This document shows positions 6,592-9,104 of a stretch of 9,104 nucleotides of DNA, one piece after another. The DNA is from Palsa-1392 sp036493915 (GTDB taxonomy: Bacteria > Verrucomicrobiota > Verrucomicrobiia > Chthoniobacterales > UBA10450). The notes beneath the pieces are model-generated. The model did not search any database, was not told where the DNA came from, and saw only the letters and a program-made list of their open reading frames with translations. Numbering within the stretch: the stretch's first letter is position 1; each line of letters opens with the position of its first letter. The translations under genes and the position numbers were made by a program. Location: positions 1-9,104 of the forward strand of contig DASXPA010000187.1 of assembly GCA_036493915.1 (NCBI GenBank), written 5' to 3'.

Positions 6592-8337
6592 ATGAGCCGC
6601 GTTCGCCTTCTTTCCGACACGCTCGCCAGCCAGGTCGCGGCCGGCGAGGTGATCGAGCGGCCCGCCTCGGTGGTGAAGGAGTTGGTCGAAAACAGTATCG
6701 ACGCTGAGGCGCGCGCGATCGAGGTGCTGATCCGGCGCGGCGGCATCTCGCTCATCCGCGTGACCGACGACGGCATCGGAATGGATCGCGACGACGCGCT
6801 CCTCTGTCTGGAACGGCACGCGACGAGCAAAATCCGTACGGCCGCTGATCTCGCGACGGTGGGCACGCTTGGCTTCCGCGGCGAAGCGCTCCCGAGCATC
6901 GCCAGCGTCTCCCGCTTTCGCCTAACGACCCGGGAAAAGGACGCGGTCGCGGGAACTGAAGTGATCGTCGCCGGCGGCAAACTGGAGACGGCGCGCGACG
7001 GCGGTGAAGCGCCCGGCACGCAAATCGAGGTGCGTTCGCTTTTCTACAATCTGCCGGCGCGCCGGAAGTTTCTCCGCTCGGAAAACACCGAGACGCGGCA
7101 GATCGAGCACCAACTCAACCTCCAGGCAATCGGGCATCCAGCGGTGGCGTTTTCGTTTCTGCGCGACGATCGGCTCGTGTTTCAGTTGCCGGCGGCGAAA
7201 AACCTGCGCGAACGGATTCGGGACTTGTTAGGCAGCGATCTTCTCGCGCGTCTGCTCGAGATAGAACCGGCCACGCGAGCGAGGATTCAGCTGCGCGGAT
7301 TCATCGGCCAAGCCGGGGTGAGCCGGGCGACTCGTGCGCAGCAGTTCATCTTCGTCAACGGTCGCGCGATCGAGAGTCCGGTCATCGGCGCGGCGTTGAA
7401 AGAGGGCTACCACACCGCGCTCATGAAAGGTCAGTTTCCGGTGACGTTTTTGTTCATCGAGATCGACCCCGCCGAGGTCGACGTGAACGTTCATCCGGCG
7501 AAACGCGAAGTCCGCTTTCGCGATCCCGCCGGGGTGCGCGAGGCCGTGGTGGCAACGACCCGGCGCGCTCTCGAGAGCGATCGCGACCATTGGCAGGAGC
7601 AGTTTCGCGGTCCGCCGCCGACGGAAGCACCGTTCGTTAGGCCGAGTGAAACCGCGGCGCTTGCACCCGATGCGCAGCGCGCGTTTCCGATCGCGCCAAC
7701 CGAGCCGCCGCTGCGCGATCGGCGGTCTCCGCCTAACGAACGCCCGTCCGTGCCGTCGCACCGGTTCCAGATTCTGGGAGTGCTGAACAAGCTTTACGTG
7801 CTGATGGAAAACGCCGAGGGCCTCGTTCTCGTTGATCAACACGCTGCGCACGAGCGAATCCTCTTCGAAGAACTTCGCCGCCGGATGGAAGAACAAGGCG
7901 TGCCCTCGCAGCGTTTGCTCCTCCCGCAGGTCATCTCGTTGCCGCCGCGCGACTCCGAATGGATCGAGCGCAATCTCGCGACCTTGCAGAAAATGGGGCT
8001 AGGGGTGGAGGAATTTGGCAGGCACACTTTCAAGCTCGAAAGCCTGCCCCCGTTTTTGAGCGGCACCGATCCCGCCCGGCTCCTCCAGGACGTGATCGAC
8101 AGTCTGAAATCGGCCAGCCACAGCAGCTCGCCGCTCCGGCTGGGGGAAGAAATGATCGCGAAAACGGTTTGTCGTCACGCCGTCAAAGCCAACGACCCCC
8201 TGCGCCAGGCCGAGGTAGAAAAGCTGATTCGTGATCTCCTCGACTGCGAGCTGCCTTACTGCTGCCCGCATGGCCGCCCGACGATGATTCAAATCTCGTT
8301 AGGCGAATTGGAAAAGAAATTCGGGCGCAAAGTGTAG
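6592..8337 (+). CDS. mutL: DNA mismatch repair protein MutL, endonuclease-type
   Basis: The 581-residue MutL couples mismatch recognition by MutS to strand incision. The N-terminal GHKL ATPase has LASQVAAGEVIERPAS (11-26), the catalytic E30 and N34 in KELVENSIDA, DDGIGM at 59-64, HATSKI at 76-81, GFRGEAL at 94-100, and GTQIEVRSLFYNLPARR at 142-158. A proline-rich linker spans about 335-390. The C-terminal domain carries the nicking-endonuclease signature DQHA(x)2E(x)4E as DQHAAHERILFE at 415-426, plus C527-R-H and CPHGRP at 558-563, which complete the metal site in this class. It is therefore the MutH-independent type, unlike E. coli MutL. ATG 6592 gives the canonical N-terminus. MutS is not in the window. 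Four copies of the GCCTAACGA word lie in this gene, one pair forming 12-bp inverted arms in the linker. Confidence 0.97.
   Translation: MSRVRLLSDTLASQVAAGEVIERPASVVKELVENSIDAEARAIEVLIRRGGISLIRVTDDGIGMDRDDALLCLERHATSKIRTAADLATVGTLGFRGEALPSIASVSRFRLTTREKDAVAGTEVIVAGGKLETARDGGEAPGTQIEVRSLFYNLPARRKFLRSENTETRQIEHQLNLQAIGHPAVAFSFLRDDRLVFQLPAAKNLRERIRDLLGSDLLARLLEIEPATRARIQLRGFIGQAGVSRATRAQQFIFVNGRAIESPVIGAALKEGYHTALMKGQFPVTFLFIEIDPAEVDVNVHPAKREVRFRDPAGVREAVVATTRRALESDRDHWQEQFRGPPPTEAPFVRPSETAALAPDAQRAFPIAPTEPPLRDRRSPPNERPSVPSHRFQILGVLNKLYVLMENAEGLVLVDQHAAHERILFEELRRRMEEQGVPSQRLLLPQVISLPPRDSEWIERNLATLQKMGLGVEEFGRHTFKLESLPPFLSGTDPARLLQDVIDSLKSASHSSSPLRLGEEMIAKTVCRHAVKANDPLRQAEVEKLIRDLLDCELPYCCPHGRPTMIQISLGELEKKFGRKV
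6920..6928 (+). repeat. GCCTAACGA word, copy 5
   Basis: Exact 9-mer in the ATPase domain of mutL, read as Arg-Leu-Thr (CGC CTA ACG). Confidence 0.85.
7634..7642 (-). repeat. GCCTAACGA word, copy 6 (as TCGTTAGGC on +)
   Basis: Exact 9-mer in the mutL linker, read as Val-Arg-Pro. With copy 7 it extends to 12-bp inverted arms (CGTTCGTTAGGC at 7631-7642 with its complement at 7731-7742). Confidence 0.85.
7731..7739 (+). repeat. GCCTAACGA word, copy 7
   Basis: Exact 9-mer in the mutL linker, read as Pro-Asn-Glu (CCT AAC GAA). It is the right arm of the inverted pair with copy 6. Confidence 0.85.
8296..8304 (-). repeat. GCCTAACGA word, copy 8 (as TCGTTAGGC on +)
   Basis: Exact 9-mer near the 3' end of mutL, read as Ser-Leu-Gly (TCG TTA GGC), using the TTA leucine codon. 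Confidence 0.85.
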
Positions 8338-8400
8338 AACGGTCCGCCCAGGATGACAAAGGCTCGGCGCCCGCTTTTGTTTTGCGCTCGGTTAAGGCGC

Positions 8401-8409
8401 TCGTTAGGC
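8401..8409 (-). repeat. GCCTAACGA word, copy 9 (as TCGTTAGGC on +)
   Basis: Exact 9-mer in the mutL/beta-barrel gap, the only fully non-coding copy. A two-base-expanded look-alike (TCGGTTAAGGC, 8388-8398) lies just before it. Confidence 0.85.
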
Positions 8410-8418
8410 TCCCACCTC

Positions 8419-9104
8419 ATGCGTCCGCTCGCGATTTTTTCTCTCCTGCTCGCGAGCTCGTTCTTCGGTCGGCTCAGCCGGGCGGGAACCCCTACGAGCG
8501 ATGTTGCTGCCAGTCCTACGCAATCGTCGGCGGACAAAAGCCAATACAACCTCTTTCACCCGACACCGGAGAATTTGCTCCGCGGCTTCTCGGCCGATCG
8601 TCCGAGCCAATCGACCGGACCCTACACAGTCGACGCCGGGCATTTTTACTTCGAGACGAGCATGATCAGTTATCTTTTCGACGAAGCGGAGGACGGCTCG
8701 ACGACGCGCCGGTGGAACGTCGCGCCGATCAACTTCCGGATCGGCCTAACGAATAACGTCGAGCTCGATCTCGCTTACGGCGACTATGTCCACCTGCGCC
8801 TGCGCGACGGCGCGACCGGGCGCACGGAAACGCGCCACGGCTTCGGCGATTTCATCGTGCAAAGCAAAATCAATCTCTACGGCAACGACGGCGGCTCGAC
8901 TGCGCTCGGGCTGATTCCGTTCCTGAAATTTCCAACGAACACAAACGGCCTCGGCAACGATTCGATCGAAGGCGGCCTCGGTATTCCGTTTCAAGCCGCT
9001 CTCCCCGGCGGCTTCTCACTCGGTTTCGAGACCGGCATCACGTTCGTTCGCAACGGCGACGACACCGGCTACGACCCCGCCTTCTTCAACGGCATCCTCG
9101 TCGG
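8419..9104 (+). CDS. Outer-membrane beta-barrel protein, 'MetA-pathway of phenol degradation' type (3' end outside window)
   Basis: An open frame from ATG 8419 runs off the right edge (228 complete codons). MRPLAIFSLLLASSFFGRLSRAG is a likely signal peptide, with cleavage around residues 22-23. A low-complexity Ser/Thr/Ala stretch follows, then FSADRPSQSTGPYTVDAG at 57-74. This is the hallmark of the PF13557-like family (usually '..TDRPD.TESPYTVDAGHFQ'), predicted outer-membrane channels or transporters often annotated simply as 'transporter'. Downstream are alternating beta-strand patterns rich in aromatic and glycine residues, for example NVELDLAYGDYV, FGDFIVQSKINLYGND and LGLIPFLKFPTNTNG. 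The start is 81 bases after mutL on the same strand, and a GCCTAACGA word on the opposite strand sits 10 bases before the ATG. The substrate is unknown. The family name does not show that phenol is involved. Confidence 0.75.
   Translation, partial: MRPLAIFSLLLASSFFGRLSRAGTPTSDVAASPTQSSADKSQYNLFHPTPENLLRGFSADRPSQSTGPYTVDAGHFYFETSMISYLFDEAEDGSTTRRWNVAPINFRIGLTNNVELDLAYGDYVHLRLRDGATGRTETRHGFGDFIVQSKINLYGNDGGSTALGLIPFLKFPTNTNGLGNDSIEGGLGIPFQAALPGGFSLGFETGITFVRNGDDTGYDPAFFNGILV
8744..8752 (+). repeat. GCCTAACGA word, copy 10
   Basis: Exact 9-mer inside the beta-barrel protein gene, read as Gly-Leu-Thr (GGC CTA ACG). Confidence 0.85.

Noticed and set aside
8349..8358. Possible remnant of the REP-like element after mutL (CAGGATGACA, shared with 2413-2422)
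   Set aside because: Only ten bases match and the rest of the arm is absent, so chance or heavy decay cannot be separated.
1..9104. CRISPR array, tRNA, rRNA, insertion sequence or prophage genes
   Set aside because: No regularly spaced direct repeats, tRNA-like cloverleaf, rRNA sequence, transposase or integrase was found on either strand by eye.

Overview
The window is 9.1 kb of GC-rich DNA from a Gram-negative bacterium. It carries lpxK, a lipid A biosynthesis gene, and an outer-membrane-type protein with a signal peptide. Protein style and gene content look to me like Verrucomicrobiota or Acidobacteriota (a spartobacterial soil lineage would fit). That is an impression from sequence style, not a demonstrated placement.

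Layout: the left edge holds the C-terminal end of a probable homoserine kinase (thrB), overlapped by lpxK. A stand-alone LigD-type primase-polymerase follows on the same strand. Next is a 210-bp gap holding a REP-like inverted repeat and a 15-bp hairpin. A full-length FAD-dependent aromatic hydroxylase-type monooxygenase comes after it. A small secreted Trp/His/Tyr/Gly-rich protein lies on the minus strand, convergent with the hydroxylase. A second, unrelated FAD monooxygenase of about 390 residues is broken by two single-base frameshifts and has also lost the Asp of its GD motif. Tail-to-tail with it is a SAM-dependent methyltransferase. Divergent from that is a complete mutL of the endonuclease type. 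A beta-barrel 'MetA-pathway of phenol degradation'-type protein runs off the right edge. No intergenic gap exceeds 300 bases.

How the genes relate: this is mostly a mixed housekeeping neighbourhood (amino acid synthesis, lipid A, DNA repair) with an oxidoreductase/methyltransferase patch at about 4.1-6.5 kb that reads as accessory. The two repair-related genes (LigD-type polymerase and MutL) are about 4 kb apart and share no visible operon.

Most notable signal: the 9-mer GCCTAACGA (reverse complement TCGTTAGGC) occurs ten times, in both orientations, against about 0.07 expected by simple base arithmetic. It is read in at least five different ways by the genes it lies in, so it is conserved as DNA, not as protein. 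Four copies lie within mutL. No exact copy occurs between 4112 and 6919, which covers the accessory patch. Density and behaviour resemble a DNA uptake sequence. I know of no such word described for this kind of organism.
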